A stretch of DNA of 64,000 nt, taken from contig NZ_AQXQ01000007.1 in the NCBI RefSeq assembly GCF_000376865.1, forward strand, positions 115,078-179,077, written 5' to 3'. The notes below the pieces were generated by a model that was given only the letters and a program-made list of their open reading frames with translations, did not search any database and was not told the origin of the DNA. This stretch comes from Thioalkalivibrio sp. ALJ7 (GTDB taxonomy: Bacteria; Pseudomonadota; Gammaproteobacteria; Ectothiorhodospirales; Ectothiorhodospiraceae). The first letter of the stretch is position 1. Every line of letters starts with the position of its first letter. This document shows positions 1 to 7,578 of this stretch, piece by piece. A program made the translations under genes and the position numbers.

Positions 1-1
1 C

Positions 2-301
2 AACGCCCTAACGCGCATGCGCTATCTCACCGCCAATGGAGCCCTGGAGTTCACTGGAAACGGTCCACCCGAAGAGGCCTCGCCGGACCTGACCCCCTGG
101 TTCCGCATGCCCGACCGCGCGGCGGCCGGCCAGGCAATCGTGTTCGGTCACTGGGCCGCGCTTGGGCACCGGGTCGGGCCGGACTGGTTGGCACTCGACA
201 GTGGCTGCGTCTGGGGCAATTGCATGACACTTGCGCGCCTCGACGAGGCCGAAGGCAATCCCGCGCACGTGACGACATGGCAGGCTCCCTGTCCTCGCTA
301 A
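2..301 (+). CDS. apaH: Diadenosine tetraphosphatase, C-terminal part (cut by window edge)
   Basis: This is the last 99 residues of a symmetrical bis(5'-nucleosyl)-tetraphosphatase, which hydrolyses Ap4A to two ADP. The reading frame is open to the left edge, so the N-terminal metallophosphatase motifs lie outside the window. The visible part starts NALTRMRYL and contains IVFGHWAALG followed by ALDSGCVWG, which match the conserved C-terminal FGHWA and LDTGC.WGG blocks of ApaH. The gene ends with TAA. It converges on the ABC permease gene, with a strong hairpin between them. The family call is confident because both C-terminal blocks are present in the right order; the start cannot be seen. Confidence 0.88.
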   Translation, partial: NALTRMRYLTANGALEFTGNGPPEEASPDLTPWFRMPDRAAAGQAIVFGHWAALGHRVGPDWLALDSGCVWGNCMTLARLDEAEGNPAHVTTWQAPCPR

Positions 302-369
302 CCCGGCACCGGCACCGCCATCCCCACGCCTGCCCGCGCCGCACCACCACCTTCGTCACCTGACGATTG

Positions 370-418
370 CGATCGCTTCGTCCAGCCGCCTGCCAAAATT
401 GGCTGGACGAAGCGATCG
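370..418. terminator. 18-bp perfect hairpin between convergent genes
   Basis: Positions 370-387 (CGATCGCTTCGTCCAGCC) are the exact reverse complement of 401-418, separated by a 13-base loop. Four more bases pair further out (362-365 with 423-426). It lies between the stop of apaH and the stop of the leftward ABC permease, so a bidirectional terminator is the simplest reading. There is no T-tract on either side, so it could instead be a dispersed palindromic repeat. Confidence 0.5.
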
Positions 419-443
419 GAAACGTCGAAGCGAGGCCCACCGC

Positions 444-2804
444 TCACTCGGCGGCTTTCAGCGCCTGTACGCGGTCGAGCTGCTGCAGGCGCCGCCAGGC
501 GAGGAAGGCGGTCAGACTGGCCGCGACCAGGATACCGAGGGCGGCGAAGCCGTAGGCCTGCGGCGTGATCACCAGCGGCACGCGGAACAGGTCCATCGCA
601 AAGGCCTGGTTCAGCAGCCAGGCGAAGCCCGTGCCGGTCAGCCAGGCGACCGGGATCGCGGCCAGGGTCAGCACCGCGATCTCGCCGAGCAGGATCCAGC
701 TGACCTGGCCGCGCGAGTAGCCCAGCACCTCCAGCGTGGCCAGGTCGCGGGCGCGCTCGGCATAGGTGATGCGTGCGTTGTTGTAGGTCACGGCAAAGGC
801 GATGGACACGGCCAGCGCGACGAACACCATCGCGAACACGATGACGGTCTCGCCGATGTATTGGCGGATGTTGCGCTCGGCCTCGGCGATCAGTCCGACG
901 CTGGCGACCCGCGGGCGGTCGGACAGGCTGCGGAACAGCGCATCCTCCTGTGCGCGGTCGGTCAGCAGCCAGGCGCCGGAGACCGCCGGACCCTCGCCGA
1001 TCAGGCGGTTCAGCGCCGGGCGATACATATAGGCGCCGACACCGATCGGCTCCTCCACCACACCGGCCAGCGGCACCGTGACCGTGCGGCGGCGCCCTTC
1101 CAGGATCTCCACCTCCACCGGGTCGCCCACGCGCAGCCCGAGCTGTTCGGCCAGGTAGTCGGTCAGCAGGATGCCCTCGTCGGGCAGTCGGCCGCGCCCG
1201 CCGCCCATCGGCAGTTGCCGCAGGCGCGGCTCGGCATCCAGGCCCAGCAGGCGCACACGCTCCTCGCGGTTCACGCCGATCAGCCGCACCGGTACCGCGC
1301 GGAAGGTCTCCACCGCCAGCACGCCTGGTTCGTGGCGCAGCTCGCCGGCCGCGCGCGCCGGCACCGGGTCGGTGAACTGCAGGTCGATGTCCATCTGCAG
1401 CACCTGCCCGTACTGGGTGTCCAACATCTGGGTCACCGCGTTCAGTTGGTAGGCGCCCATCAGCAGCAGACCGCCGGACAGGCCGATGCCGATCACCGAC
1501 AGCACGGACTTGAGCCGGTGGCGCGCGAGGTTGCGCAGGATGATCCGGGTCGGCTGGTCAAACGCGCCCCAGGCCGCCGAGCGCTCCAGCCAGCCGCGGT
1601 GAAAGCGCTCCGGGGCCGGCGGACGCATGGCCTCGGCCGGCTGCATGCGCACCGCCTGCCAGACCGCGCGGAAGGTGCCGAGCATGGCCGCGCCCATGGC
1701 CACGCCCACGGCCAGCACCATCACCCAGCCCTGCAGACGAAAGCTCATCTCGGGGAAGCGGAAGTACTCCGCGTAGATCCCGGCCAGGCCCTGCGCGGCC
1801 CAGGCCCCGAATGCGAGCCCCAGCGCGCAGCCCACCAGCACGATGCCGCCGGTCAGCAGGGCATAGTGCCCGGCGATCGCGCCGTTGCCGTAGCCGAAGG
1901 CCTTGAGCACGGCGATCGGCTCGCGCTGGGAGCGGATGATGCGGCCGACGACGACGTTCAGCAGGAAGGCCGCAACGGCCAGGAAGATGGTCGGCAGGAT
2001 CGCTGCCTGCGCCCGCAACTGGGTCAGCTCCTCGGACAGAAAGCGATGCGAGAACTGGTCGTCGCGACCATAGGCCCCCACGCCGCCGTAGCGCGCCAGT
2101 TCCCGGTCCATCGCCTCGATCACGGGTGCCGGGTCCGCACCCGCCTCCAGGCTCACGGCCACCGAGTTGAATGCCCCCTCCATCCCGTAGGCGGCGGCCA
2201 GCGCGCGGCGGTTCATCCACAGGATGCCGTAGCGCTCGTAGTCCGGCAGCAGATCGGTGGGGCTGATCTGATAGACAAACTCCGGCGACAGCGCGATGCC
2301 ACTGATCTGCAGATCGGTCAGGCGCCCGTCGATGATCGCGCGCAGGGAGTCGCCGGCCCGCAGCTCGTGGGCCTCCGCGAAGGCCTCGCTGACGACCGCC
2401 TCGCGCTCGCGCCCGGCCTCCGGCAGCCGCCCCTCGCGCAGGTAGAGCCGGTTCAGCAGTGGCTCGCCGCCGTCCGGTATCGAGAGCACGGTGCCGCGGA
2501 TCGGGTCGTCAAAATCGGCGACCTCCAGGCGCACCGGCGCCTGCACCCGGGTCTCGATCTGGTTGATCCCCGGCGTATCGCGAAAGCGTTCCACCGCGCT
2601 CTCCGGCGCGCGCTTGATCTCCGCGAACACGTCGGCGAACTGGTATTCCGAGTAGAAGCGGTCCTTGGTGATCGTCAGGGCGTCGAGGCTGGTGACCGCG
2701 ATCACCAGCGTCATCACGCCGCTGGCGATCACCAGCGCGATCGCGGCCGCCTGCCCCTTCAGGTGGCCGAGATCACGCAGGATCTTGCGGTTCAGCGCGC
2801 GCAT
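444..2804 (-). CDS. ABC transporter permease, FtsX/MacB-type, two-module
   Basis: A 786-residue inner-membrane permease. Membrane segments are visible near residues 17-40, 266-290, 312-335 and 360-380 (first FtsX-like module), then 433-452 and three more after about residue 655 (second module). A large extracytoplasmic segment follows the first helix of each module. This duplicated FtsX layout is typical of exporters of the MacB/LolCE/DevC type that work with a dedicated ATPase. The ATPase gene lies just upstream with a 15-base gap, so the two are almost certainly one operon. The substrate cannot be told from sequence. No separate HlyD-type adaptor gene is seen beside it. Confident on family, not on substrate. 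Confidence 0.85.
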   Translation of the reverse strand: MRALNRKILRDLGHLKGQAAAIALVIASGVMTLVIAVTSLDALTITKDRFYSEYQFADVFAEIKRAPESAVERFRDTPGINQIETRVQAPVRLEVADFDDPIRGTVLSIPDGGEPLLNRLYLREGRLPEAGREREAVVSEAFAEAHELRAGDSLRAIIDGRLTDLQISGIALSPEFVYQISPTDLLPDYERYGILWMNRRALAAAYGMEGAFNSVAVSLEAGADPAPVIEAMDRELARYGGVGAYGRDDQFSHRFLSEELTQLRAQAAILPTIFLAVAAFLLNVVVGRIIRSQREPIAVLKAFGYGNGAIAGHYALLTGGIVLVGCALGLAFGAWAAQGLAGIYAEYFRFPEMSFRLQGWVMVLAVGVAMGAAMLGTFRAVWQAVRMQPAEAMRPPAPERFHRGWLERSAAWGAFDQPTRIILRNLARHRLKSVLSVIGIGLSGGLLLMGAYQLNAVTQMLDTQYGQVLQMDIDLQFTDPVPARAAGELRHEPGVLAVETFRAVPVRLIGVNREERVRLLGLDAEPRLRQLPMGGGRGRLPDEGILLTDYLAEQLGLRVGDPVEVEILEGRRRTVTVPLAGVVEEPIGVGAYMYRPALNRLIGEGPAVSGAWLLTDRAQEDALFRSLSDRPRVASVGLIAEAERNIRQYIGETVIVFAMVFVALAVSIAFAVTYNNARITYAERARDLATLEVLGYSRGQVSWILLGEIAVLTLAAIPVAWLTGTGFAWLLNQAFAMDLFRVPLVITPQAYGFAALGILVAASLTAFLAWRRLQQLDRVQALKAAE

Positions 2805-2819
2805 GGTCGGCCGCTGTCG

Positions 2820-3554
2820 CTACCAGTGCAGCTCGGCCGGCGACTGGCGCGTGGCGTTCTCGTGGATCTCGCTCACACGCCCGTCGCTCAGTTGAATGAC
2901 CCGATCCGCCATCTCGCCGATCACCGCGTTGTGGGTAATGATCGCCACCGTCGTGTCCAGGCGCTCGTTGATGTGCTGCAGGACCTCCAGCACGCGGATG
3001 CCGGTCTTCGAATCCAGCGCACCGGTCGGCTCGTCGCACAACAGCACCGCCGGCTGCTTGGCGATGGCGCGGGCAATCGCCACGCGCTGCTGCTCGCCGC
3101 CGGAGAGCTGCGAGGGGAAGTGGTCCATGCGGTCCGCCAGCCCGACCAGCGCCAGCGCCTCCTCCGGTGGCATCGGGTCGCGCGAGATCTCGGTGACGAT
3201 CGCCACGTTCTCGCGCGCGGTCAGGCTCGCGATCAGGTTGTAGAACTGGAACACGAAGCCGACATGGTCACGGCGAAAGGCCGTCAGCGTGCGCTCGGAG
3301 GCCTGCGCCATGTCCTGGTCGCGATAACGCACCTCACCCTCGGTCGCGGTGTCCAGCCCGCCCATGATGTTCAACAGCGTCGACTTGCCGGAGCCCGAGG
3401 CCCCCAGCATCACCACCAGCTCGCCGGTGTAGAGCTCCAGGTCCACCCCGCGCAGGGCGTGGATGGTCACCTCGCCCATGCGGTAGACCTTGGTTACCCC
3501 CGCCGCGCGGAAGATCACCTCCCGCGTGGGCACAGGAGCCGGGGACGCGCTCAT
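2820..3554 (-). CDS. ABC transporter ATP-binding protein (LolD/MacB-ATPase type)
   Basis: A 244-residue ATPase that powers the permease encoded just downstream. Walker A is GASGSGKST, the signature is [14 protein letters not shown], and Walker B is [13 protein letters not shown], followed by the switch histidine in IITHN. The Q-loop region reads [11 protein letters not shown], as in the LolD/MacB group. Length is normal for a stand-alone nucleotide-binding domain. The start ATG overlaps the stop of a short upstream ORF by 4 bases (ATGA), which suggests translational coupling. Function in envelope export is inferred from family and neighbour. Confidence 0.9.
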   Translation of the reverse strand: MSASPAPVPTREVIFRAAGVTKVYRMGEVTIHALRGVDLELYTGELVVMLGASGSGKSTLLNIMGGLDTATEGEVRYRDQDMAQASERTLTAFRRDHVGFVFQFYNLIASLTARENVAIVTEISRDPMPPEEALALVGLADRMDHFPSQLSGGEQQRVAIARAIAKQPAVLLCDEPTGALDSKTGIRVLEVLQHINERLDTTVAIITHNAVIGEMADRVIQLSDGRVSEIHENATRQSPAELHW

Positions 3555-3709
3555 ACGGGGGCGGCTACCAGGTGCGTGGTCGGCGGCGTCGCGCCCCCCG
3601 GCTCGGGCGCGCTTGGCAGGATGCCGCCCTCACCGTCCAGGCTCATGGACCACAGGCTCAGCAGCAACAGCAGGATGATCAGGATCGGTATCAAGATGCG
3701 CGGTTTCAT
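3551..3709 (-). CDS. Small putative membrane protein coupled to the ABC ATPase
   Basis: A 52-residue ORF beginning [17 protein letters not shown], so residues 4-20 form one hydrophobic helix, followed by a Pro/Gly-rich polar tail. Its stop codon overlaps the ATPase start as ATGA. A weak GAGGG lies about 11 bases before the ATG. The reading frame stays open further upstream, but that part reads through repeat DNA and looks non-coding. It sits where exporter operons of this type often carry a HlyD-like adaptor, so it could be a remnant of one or a genuine small accessory subunit. I do not recognise a family. Confidence 0.42.
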   Translation of the reverse strand: MKPRILIPILIILLLLLSLWSMSLDGEGGILPSAPEPGGATPPTTHLVAAPV

Positions 3710-3803
3710 CGGACGGGCCCTCGCTCGCGGCAATACCTCCATGCTGCCACAAAGCCTCCGGCACGGCCTCGCCCCGGCCGGGCCAACGTCGGGGTCGCGC
3801 CCG

Positions 3804-3840
3804 GAGATCGCCACGTCGCCTTCGGCTCCTCGCGATGACG
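3804..3840 (-). repeat. Dispersed GTCATTGCGAGGAGC-type repeat, copy 1
   Basis: Read on the minus strand the copy starts CGTCATCGCGAGGAGCC and ends GGCGATCTC. It belongs to the same family as the copies at 3854, 4047, 4123 and 29181. It faces copy 2, so the two can fold into one long hairpin. Confidence 0.8.
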
Positions 3841-3853
3841 TTGCTTTTGCCCC

Positions 3854-3889
3854 CGTCATTGCGAGGAGCGCAGCGACGAAGCAGCCTCC
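3854..3889 (+). repeat. Dispersed GTCATTGCGAGGAGC-type repeat, copy 2
   Basis: Starts CGTCATTGCGAGGAGCGCAG and continues with GCGACGAAGCA. It is inverted relative to copy 1, with a 13-base gap between the two. Confidence 0.8.
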
Positions 3890-4046
3890 GAAAGCTGGCA
3901 GGGCATCCACGATTCACCTTCGGGGACAGCGTCGGGAAATGACTCGCTTCGCTCTCCCTGCGGGCCGGCCTGCGGCCGTTCAACCCTCTGCGCGCTTTTG
4001 TGCCACGGCCCCTGAAGGGGCCTCGCAATGGCAGGACAGCAAGCAA

Positions 4047-4082
4047 CGTCATTGCGATGAGCCGAAGGCGACGTGGCAATCG
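4047..4082 (+). repeat. Dispersed GTCATTGCGAGGAGC-type repeat, copy 3
   Basis: Starts CGTCATTGCGATGAGCCGAA and ends ACGTGGCAATCG. It pairs with the inverted copy 4 about 40 bases downstream. Confidence 0.8.
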
Positions 4083-4122
4083 GCCAAGGCTGTCTGCACG
4101 CAGGAACAAGCGGCTTCGGATG

Positions 4123-4157
4123 GAGATCGCCACATCGCTTCGCGACTCGCGATGACG
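4123..4157 (-). repeat. Dispersed GTCATTGCGAGGAGC-type repeat, copy 4
   Basis: On the minus strand it reads CGTCATCGCGAGTCGCGAAG and ends GGCGATCTC. It is the inverted partner of copy 3. Confidence 0.75.
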
Positions 4158-4338
4158 GGGGGTACGAACGACGTCGCGCGAACCCCCGATTTGTTGTTTT
4201 GCGCCCAAATATTTACCCTATGCGCACCGTCCGGCCTGCCGCAGACGCGCCGAGCATCCCGAAATCGCGCGCCGCAGAGCCGCTTTGGCACCACAAGCGG
4301 TGCCATGCCAACCCGTTTCATCAACGCAAGGAGTCAAC

Positions 4339-5271
4339 ATGTCCGCACTCATCTGTGGGTCCATCGCCTACGACACCATCATGGTGTTCCCCGACCGCTT
4401 CAAGAACCACATCCTCCCGGACAAGGTGCACATGCTGAATGTGTCCTTCCTGGTCCCGGATATGCGCCGTGAGTTCGGCGGCTGCGCCGGCAACATCGCC
4501 TACAACATGAAGCTGCTGGGCGCGGACCCGACCATCATGGCCACCGTGGGCGGCGATTTCGCGCCTTATGGGGACTGGATGGACAAGCACGGCATCTCGC
4601 GCACGTTCGTCAAGGAGCTGAAGGACACCTACACCGGTCAGGCCTTCATCACCACTGACCAGGACGACAACCAGATCACCGCATTCCACCCGGGCGCGAT
4701 GGGCTTCTCGCACCAGCAGAAGGTCACCGACGCCAGCGGCATCAAGGTCGGCATCGTGTCCCCGGACGGCCGTGACGGCATGATCGAGCACGCCCAGCAG
4801 TTTGCCGACGCCGGCATCCCGTTCATGTTCGACCCGGGCCAGGGTCTGCCGATGTTCGACGGCGACGATCTCAAGCGCTTCATGGAGAACGCTACCTACG
4901 CCGCGTTCAACGACTACGAGGCGCAGCTCACCGCCGATCGCACCGGCCTGAGCCTGGAACAGTTGGCCGAGATGGTCGACGCCATGATCGTCACCCGCGG
5001 CGGCGAAGGCTCCGACATCTACACCGGCGGCAAGAAGATCACCATTCCGTCAGTCGAGCCGGCAGCGATCAAGGACCCGACCGGCTGTGGCGACTCCTAC
5101 CGCGCCGGCATCCTGTTCGGCCTGGAAAAGGGCTATGACTGGGAGACCACCGGTCGCATCGCCTCGCTGATCGGCTCGATCAAGATCGCCCATTCCGGCA
5201 CTCAGAACCACCACTTCACGCCGGAAGCGTTCGCCGACCAGTTCGAAAAGGCCTTCGGCTACCGCTACTAA
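4339..5271 (+). CDS. PfkB-family kinase (adenosine kinase-like)
   Basis: A 310-residue cytoplasmic ribokinase-family enzyme that transfers phosphate from ATP to a sugar or nucleoside. The N-terminal PfkB motif is seen as EFGGCAGNIAYNM (about residues 50-62), and the C-terminal motif as KDPTGCGDSYRAGI, with the Asp of GCGD as the expected catalytic base. Nucleoside kinases of this size are common in this subgroup, but the exact substrate is not readable. The start at 4339 is chosen over an upstream ATG because AAGGAG ends 5 bases before it and protein similarity begins there. It is a single-gene unit ending in a strong terminator and is preceded by the repeat cluster. Confidence 0.88.
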   Translation: MSALICGSIAYDTIMVFPDRFKNHILPDKVHMLNVSFLVPDMRREFGGCAGNIAYNMKLLGADPTIMATVGGDFAPYGDWMDKHGISRTFVKELKDTYTGQAFITTDQDDNQITAFHPGAMGFSHQQKVTDASGIKVGIVSPDGRDGMIEHAQQFADAGIPFMFDPGQGLPMFDGDDLKRFMENATYAAFNDYEAQLTADRTGLSLEQLAEMVDAMIVTRGGEGSDIYTGGKKITIPSVEPAAIKDPTGCGDSYRAGILFGLEKGYDWETTGRIASLIGSIKIAHSGTQNHHFTPEAFADQFEKAFGYRY

Positions 5272-5310
5272 GCGACCTCACGCCGCCCCGGGCACCCGCC
5301 CGGGAACGCA

Positions 5311-5350
5311 AAAGGCCCGGCCCGGGCCCCCCTCGGTCCGGGCCTTTTTT
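5311..5350 (+). terminator. Rho-independent terminator after the PfkB kinase
   Basis: AAAGGCCCGG at 5311-5320 pairs perfectly with CCGGGCCTTT at 5338-5347, and six T residues (5345-5350) follow the stem. It is 39 bases after the stop codon. Confidence 0.9.
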
Positions 5351-5365
5351 GTTGCAATCCTGCAA

Positions 5366-5444
5366 GAGCCTGCTTGCAGGCGAATGCTCCTGCCCAAGCC
5401 GGACTATGGCGGGAGGCATTCGCGGGCAAGCCCGCTCCCACAGC
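5366..5444. repeat. REP-like palindromic repeat pair (GGGAGC..GC..GCGAA type)
   Basis: Two inverted half-units: GAGCCTGCTTGCAGGCGAA near 5367 and its partner CATTCGCGGGCAAGCCCG near 5418, ending CTCCCACAG. Each half contains its own small palindrome (CCTGC-TTGCAGG, CGGGC-AAGCCCG). The same type recurs at 6592 and at 30326-30455. Confidence 0.72.
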
Positions 5445-5479
5445 CCTCGCCCACCCAAAACCTGAAGGCGTTCAAGGCA

Positions 5480-5956
5480 TCAGTCGCGCTGGTAGGTGCC
5501 CACCAGGCGGTTCATGCCGATCACGTGGGGCTCGGCGCGTTCCAGGAACTGCCCCAGCGTCAGGCCGGGCGGCAGCTGCAGATCGGCGTCCAGCGCCAGC
5601 AGCCAGAAAAAGTAGTGGTGTTTGCCGTGACCCTCGGGTGGCATAGGTCCGCCATAGCCGGTACGGCCAAAATCCGTCTGCCCGGTCGCGCCGAGGTCGG
5701 TGCCTTCGGGCAGGCCGCCCAGATCCGGCGGCAGGTTGTACAGCACCCAGTGCACGAAACCATAGGTGCCCGGCTGGATTAGTGGGGCATCCGGGTCATG
5801 GCAGATCACGGCCAGACCCTTGGTGCCCTGCGGCAGGTCTCGCCACTGCAGGGCCGGCGAGGTGTCCTCGCCTTCGCCGCTATGCCGCTTCGGAATCGGC
5901 TGGCCCGGGCCAAAGGCGGAACTCGACAGCTGCAAATCGGATAGCGCAAAACCCAT
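5480..5956 (-). CDS. YbhB/YbcL family Raf kinase inhibitor-like protein
   Basis: A 158-residue protein of the phosphatidylethanolamine-binding (PEBP) fold. Visible family blocks are TSPALQW (residue 32 on), the ligand-pocket motif ICHDPDAPL (51-59), FVHWVLYNLP (67-76) and GYGGPMPPEGHGKHHYFF (100-117). Bacterial members are cytoplasmic or periplasmic and their ligand is mostly unknown; no signal peptide is seen here. The start at 5956 is chosen because GAGGAG lies 6 bases upstream and the fold begins there, although the frame stays open much further. It stands alone, divergent from the next ORF. Confidence 0.9.
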   Translation of the reverse strand: MGFALSDLQLSSSAFGPGQPIPKRHSGEGEDTSPALQWRDLPQGTKGLAVICHDPDAPLIQPGTYGFVHWVLYNLPPDLGGLPEGTDLGATGQTDFGRTGYGGPMPPEGHGKHHYFFWLLALDADLQLPPGLTLGQFLERAEPHVIGMNRLVGTYQRD

Positions 5957-6073
5957 GACTCGCTCCTCGTCGTCTCCAATACCCGCACCGTAACGCGGCG
6001 AGGCACCGGCATCCAAGCCGGGGCGCGATCGCCGCCGCTTGCGTGCAGGCGAGCAGATACGGATGATCGCGCC

Positions 6074-6505
6074 ATGCGTGCGAAACTGAAAAAGTGGCTC
6101 GGTCGCCGGGATCCTCTGGAGCGTGCGGCCCAGGCGGTCGACCGCGGACGTTCCGGTATCGAAACGGTCCTGGGGCTCCCCCACCGGCTTTCGGTACCCC
6201 TGCTCCGCCGCCACTTCGGCGATGCCGCACAACCTTCCGACGAGGCCTTTCGCGAGACCGGATGCGATGGCTACTGGGAACTGCCCGCGCCTGGCCCCGA
6301 GTTCGAGGTAAGGCTGCACGGGAACGCCGAAGGCCGCCTGATGCTGGGGACCATTAGCGGACTTGGTCCGTACGCCGGCCTGTTGGTGTTCAGCGAGTGG
6401 TCTCCGGATCACCCGTCTGCCGTCTGGCAACTACGCGTGGAGGAGCCGGCCGGCGAGTCCGCCCGAGCGTTGCACGACCACCTGCTGGACCCGGAGCGCG
6501 CATAG
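6074..6505 (+). CDS. Hypothetical protein
   Basis: A 143-residue ORF with no family I recognise. It begins with a basic stretch (MRAKLKKWLGRR), has no clear membrane segment, and ends shortly before a REP-like repeat. The protein composition is balanced and looks real, and the antisense frame is the unused extension of the PEBP gene. The ribosome-binding site is poor (GGATGATCGCGCC before the ATG). Divergent placement from the PEBP gene leaves about 117 bases for two promoters. Confidence 0.5.
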   Translation: MRAKLKKWLGRRDPLERAAQAVDRGRSGIETVLGLPHRLSVPLLRRHFGDAAQPSDEAFRETGCDGYWELPAPGPEFEVRLHGNAEGRLMLGTISGLGPYAGLLVFSEWSPDHPSAVWQLRVEEPAGESARALHDHLLDPERA

Positions 6506-6591
6506 CAAACCCCTGGAATAAGCATCGACCTCGGCTGCGAACTCGCCGACCGTAAGCTGGGCCATCAGAGGCCCTAGACCTCTGTTCGCCC

Positions 6592-6675
6592 CTGTGGGAG
6601 CCTGCTCGCAGGCGAAGCCCCTGCCAGATCTGGACGCAGGCAAGGGTGCTCGCCTGCAAGCAGGCTCCCACATCC
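6592..6675. repeat. REP-like palindromic repeat, inverted pair
   Basis: TGTGGGAGCCTGCTCGCAGG at 6593 on is followed by an inverted unit, GCCTGCAAGCAGGCTCCCAC, ending near 6671. Same family as the pair at 5366. It lies after the hypothetical gene and beside the end of the Smr gene. Confidence 0.78.
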
Positions 6676-6700
6676 AGACCGCAGGAGGCCGGCGCAGGGT

Positions 6701-6955
6701 TCAGTGTTTGAAATGCACGAACAGTCGTCCGTGGTTCTTGGAATCCTTCTCCACGCGGTGATAGCGCGCTTTGATTTCCGGCTGATCGAGAAAGCGCAAC
6801 ACGCGCTTCTTCAGCTGCCCGCTGCCCTTGCCGTGGATAATCTCCACGGTCTTGATGCGCTTGTCGCAGGCCAGCTCGATCACACCGTTCAACTCGGCGT
6901 CGATCTGACGGCCGTTGCGGAAACACTCGTGCAGGTCAATCGACAAGCGCGACAT
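6701..6955 (-). CDS. Small Smr-domain protein
   Basis: An 84-residue stand-alone Smr domain. The diagnostic motifs are present: IDLHECFRNG (LDLHG-like, residues 6-15) and IIHGKGSGQLKKRV (HGxGxGxLk, residues 39-52). Smr domains bind and sometimes nick nucleic acids, and small forms are thought to act in DNA or RNA metabolism; no other domain is present. The gene follows the universal stress protein gene by 10 bases on the same strand, so they are probably cotranscribed. The physiological role is unknown. Confidence 0.85.
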   Translation of the reverse strand: MSRLSIDLHECFRNGRQIDAELNGVIELACDKRIKTVEIIHGKGSGQLKKRVLRFLDQPEIKARYHRVEKDSKNHGRLFVHFKH

Positions 6956-6965
6956 CGCTGGTCGG

Positions 6966-7451
6966 TCAGTTCACCGTGACCACGATGCAGCGCGCCAGCT
7001 GCTGCACCTTGTGCGACACACTGCCGGACAGCAGCCCCTGAAGACCTCCAAGTCCACGCGAGCCCATCACCACCATATCCACGTCGTGGTACTCGGCCTG
7101 CTGCAGGATCACCTTGGCCGGAGAGCCATCTTCGACGTGGTGCTCGATATCGCTTACACCCAGCTCGGTAAAGTACGCCTCAGCCTGTTCGATCAGCTTC
7201 TTCGCGATATCCCGCAGCACCTTGGGCGGCACCGACGAACTCACCGCGGCTCCCCCGACCGCCAGCGGCGGATCATCCGGGTCCGGCAGGTCCGACATTT
7301 TGCGGATATGCGGCGGGACCTCGCCCTGCAACAGGACGCTGACCAGTACCACCCGGGCGTGATACTTGGACGCCAGATCCGCGGCCACCTCCACCGCTCG
7401 CCAGGCGTTGGCGGATCCATCCACCGGCACCAACATGGTCTTCAGTTCCAT
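6966..7451 (-). CDS. Universal stress protein, UspA family
   Basis: A 161-residue cytoplasmic protein with one Usp domain. It begins MELKTMLVPVDGSANAWRAV and carries the ATP-binding signature near the C-terminus, GSRGLGGLQGLLSGSVS (G-2x-G-9x-G-S). The presence of that motif suggests an ATP-binding rather than UspA-like non-binding form. There is an inserted loop of about 25 residues after strand 2 (PPHIRKMSDLPDPDD). AAGGAG lies 7 bases before the ATG. It is probably in a two-gene unit with the Smr gene and divergent from the CorA-type transporter gene. Confidence 0.92.
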   Translation of the reverse strand: MELKTMLVPVDGSANAWRAVEVAADLASKYHARVVLVSVLLQGEVPPHIRKMSDLPDPDDPPLAVGGAAVSSSVPPKVLRDIAKKLIEQAEAYFTELGVSDIEHHVEDGSPAKVILQQAEYHDVDMVVMGSRGLGGLQGLLSGSVSHKVQQLARCIVVTVN

Positions 7452-7578
7452 ACCGCACTCCTTGTCTCTTCCCCGTGGGACCCGCTGGCGGCCGGCCCGT
7501 TCAATCGCCGTCCAGACTGCCAGACTCGTATCCCGCGCGCACCATTTTTCGCGCCCCTATACTGAGCGGAAAACCGGC

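Larger units (their letters stand above)
3710..4338. other. 629-bp intergenic region rich in palindromic repeats
   Basis: No gene is supported here. The region holds four copies of a dispersed repeat in alternating orientation (listed separately) between the divergently transcribed ABC operon and the PfkB kinase gene. ORFs crossing it in both directions read through the repeats and have no family resemblance. Promoters for both flanking units presumably lie here, but I cannot pick them out reliably. Confidence 0.6.

Noticed and set aside
399..4472. 1357-codon plus-strand open frame across the ABC transporter genes
   Set aside because: It is the antisense shadow of high-GC genes on the minus strand, with a Gln/His/Arg-rich composition, and it crosses repeat DNA and the start of the kinase gene.
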